Part shown: positions 6,061-7,444 of the stretch, piece by piece
How the letters are laid out: every line of letters starts with the position of its first letter
How positions within the stretch are numbered: the stretch's first letter is position 1
Assembly (NCBI GenBank): GCA_030740315.1
Contig: JASLXN010000068.1
Location: 1-7,444, forward strand
DNA: 7,444 bases
Source of the DNA: Dehalococcoidia bacterium
Lineage (GTDB): Bacteria > Chloroflexota > Dehalococcoidia > JACVQG01 > JAHKAY01
Direction: 5' to 3'
Notes under the pieces: generated by a model
Seen by the model: only the letters and a program-made list of their open reading frames with translations
What the model was told of the DNA's origin: nothing
Databases searched by the model: none
Program-made: the position numbers and the translations under genes

Positions 6061-7444
6061 TCACTTAGCTTCTGGCTGTCCATTCCTTTCCATGCTTAGT
6101 AGTTCCCCGTATTTGTCGACGCAGTCCGGATGTTTGAACTGCAGGCCGCAGGCGTGGCAGGGGCCGTAGCGGCAGTCGGAGGTCTCCTTGCCAGAGCGCG
6201 TCCGCTCATACTCCCGGCGCAGGAAGGCCATTCCCGGCCCCACATCTACAAATCCCCACGGTAGCAGCTCGTCCAAGCCACGCTCCCGGGTGTAAAACGC
6301 GGGGTCTAGGCCTTCCTCCTCAAAGGCTTGCTGCCATTTTCCCCAGTCAAACCGGTCCCGCCAAGCATCAAAGGTACAGCCTGCCCGCCAAGCTCTTTGG
6401 ATAACCCGCCCCAGCCGCCGGTCCCCGCGGGAGAGGATGCCCTCTAACAGGCTCATGCTGGGTGTCTGCCAGGTTAGCTGGGCACCCAGCCGCCTGATCC
6501 CAGAGCGCACCACCTTAAACTTCTCCTCCACCGATTCCATCTGCTCCTGGGCGGCCCACTGGAAGGGTGTGTGGGGCTTCGGCACATAGGGGCCTATGCT
6601 GGCCTTCAGGCGCAGGCGGCGTCCGTTGTGTCCCAGCTTCATACCGGCGGCCACAAGCCCGGCTATGGCAGCCACATCCTCCATGGTCTCGGTGGGCAGG
6701 CCCACCATGAAGTAAAGCTTGGCCGAGCTCCAACCCCGCTCCAACGCAGTGTCCAGCACTCCAAGCACCTTGTCCTGAGTGATGGGCTTATTGATAGCCC
6801 GACGCAACCGCTCCGTGCCTGCCTCCGGGGCAAAGGTAAGTCCCTTCTTCCTCTCCCGGGGCATGGCCTCCAGCAGACTTACCGATGATTCATCCATGCG
6901 CAGGCTGGGCAGTGAAATTAGCATCTCCGGGTGGCGACGGCCCAACTCCCGCACCACCTCCTCCACGCCAGGGTAGTCGTTAGTGGTAAGGGATACCAAG
7001 GCTACTTCGTTGTAGCCGCAACGGGACATCACCTCCTCAGCACCGCTTATCACCTCCTCGGCGGGCCTCTCCCTAACCGGGCGGTAGATAACTCCCGCCT
7101 GGCAGAACCGACAACCCCGGCTGCAGCCTCGTTGCACCTCTACCATCCCCCTATCGTGCACGGCCTCCAAATACGGTACGATGAGGTGCGTGGTGACAGG
7201 CGGTAACTTCGCTACTATCTGCCCCTCCACCTTTTTGGGGGCAGTTGGCTGGGTGGAGGCGAACGACTTCATGGTGCCATCGGCGTGGTACTCGGTCTGA
7301 TAAAAGCGGGGTACATAGACCCCAGGGAGCCTGGCCGCCTCAGCCAGCGCCTCCTCCCTGGAAGCGCCCTTCATCTCCAGCAACAACCGGGCCAGCCCCG
7401 GCAGCGCCTCCTCAGCCTCACCCAAAAAGAAGAGGTCGACAAAA
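6061..7444 (-). CDS. Radical SAM protein of the TIGR03960 type, N-terminus cut off
   Basis: This is a B12-binding-type radical SAM protein of a widespread but uncharacterised family. The frame is open to the right edge. The TTG at 7425-7423 is internal, because the upstream codons read FVDLFFLG, as expected just before GEAEEALP in this family, so the N-terminal cobalamin-binding-like domain lies outside. Counting from that TTG, residues 36-100 are the linker ending VPYLEAVHDR. The [4Fe-4S]/SAM motif CSRGCRFC has Cys 101, 105 and 108. Family landmarks follow: LTFAPEAGTERLRRAINKP, AKLYFMVGLPTET, GPYVPKPHTPFQWAAQ and LLPWGFVDVG. The C-terminus has a second Cys group (418, 423, 426, 435), CRYGPCHACG then a later Cys, perhaps a second metal site. 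The stop is TGA at 6063-6061. In many bacteria this gene precedes a DUF2344 gene and ribonuclease G, but here the next gene is a convergent hydrolase, so that partner is not downstream. The reaction is unknown; RNA or cofactor modification is only a guess. Confidence 0.92.
   Translation of the reverse strand, partial: FVDLFFLGEAEEALPGLARLLLEMKGASREEALAEAARLPGVYVPRFYQTEYHADGTMKSFASTQPTAPKKVEGQIVAKLPPVTTHLIVPYLEAVHDRGMVEVQRGCSRGCRFCQAGVIYRPVRERPAEEVISGAEEVMSRCGYNEVALVSLTTNDYPGVEEVVRELGRRHPEMLISLPSLRMDESSVSLLEAMPRERKKGLTFAPEAGTERLRRAINKPITQDKVLGVLDTALERGWSSAKLYFMVGLPTETMEDVAAIAGLVAAGMKLGHNGRRLRLKASIGPYVPKPHTPFQWAAQEQMESVEEKFKVVRSGIRRLGAQLTWQTPSMSLLEGILSRGDRRLGRVIQRAWRAGCTFDAWRDRFDWGKWQQAFEEEGLDPAFYTRERGLDELLPWGFVDVGPGMAFLRREYERTRSGKETSDCRYGPCHACGLQFKHPDCVDKYGELLSMERNGQPEAK

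Overview
The window reads as ordinary bacterial chromosome of moderately high GC, with tightly packed genes. The GyrA sequence and the style of the TPR and kinase proteins beside it suggest a Chloroflexota bacterium, perhaps of the Dehalococcoidia. This is inferred from recalled family resemblance, not from a search. Both edge genes are cut by the window.

Layout, left to right. (1) Bases 1-396, + strand: the C-terminal third of a cation diffusion facilitator (CDF) metal exporter with a cysteine-rich tail. (2) Bases 426-4792, + strand: a compact likely operon that starts at a good sigma70-type promoter (TAGACA, 18 bases, TATAAT). It holds a TPR protein with a beta-rich C-terminal part and acidic tail, a P-loop kinase related to the catalytic domain of HPr kinase, and DNA gyrase subunit A. 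The first two genes overlap by 11 bases if a TTG start is accepted, and the kinase and gyrA are 4 bases apart. (3) Bases 4793-5159: no intact gene, but the frame continuing in phase past the gyrA stop encodes the N-terminal half of a MarC-family membrane protein. It has no start codon at the right place and no C-terminal half, so it is a gene remnant. (4) Bases 5160-5849, + strand: a small alpha/beta hydrolase with a complete catalytic triad and a strong ribosome binding site. (5) Bases 5850-6060: an AT-rich convergent intergenic stretch with a promoter-like sequence but no gene I can defend. (6) Bases 6061-7444, - strand: a radical SAM protein of the TIGR03960 type, cut at its N-terminus by the right edge.

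Functionally this is mostly housekeeping: metal efflux, DNA supercoiling, and a conserved but uncharacterised radical SAM enzyme. The least explained part is the TPR protein plus HPrK-like kinase co-transcribed with gyrA. The clearest unannotated item is the MarC remnant. Five of the six gene ends use TAG, which is unusual. I see no mobile element, CRISPR array, tRNA or rRNA, and no convincing evidence of a wholly new system.
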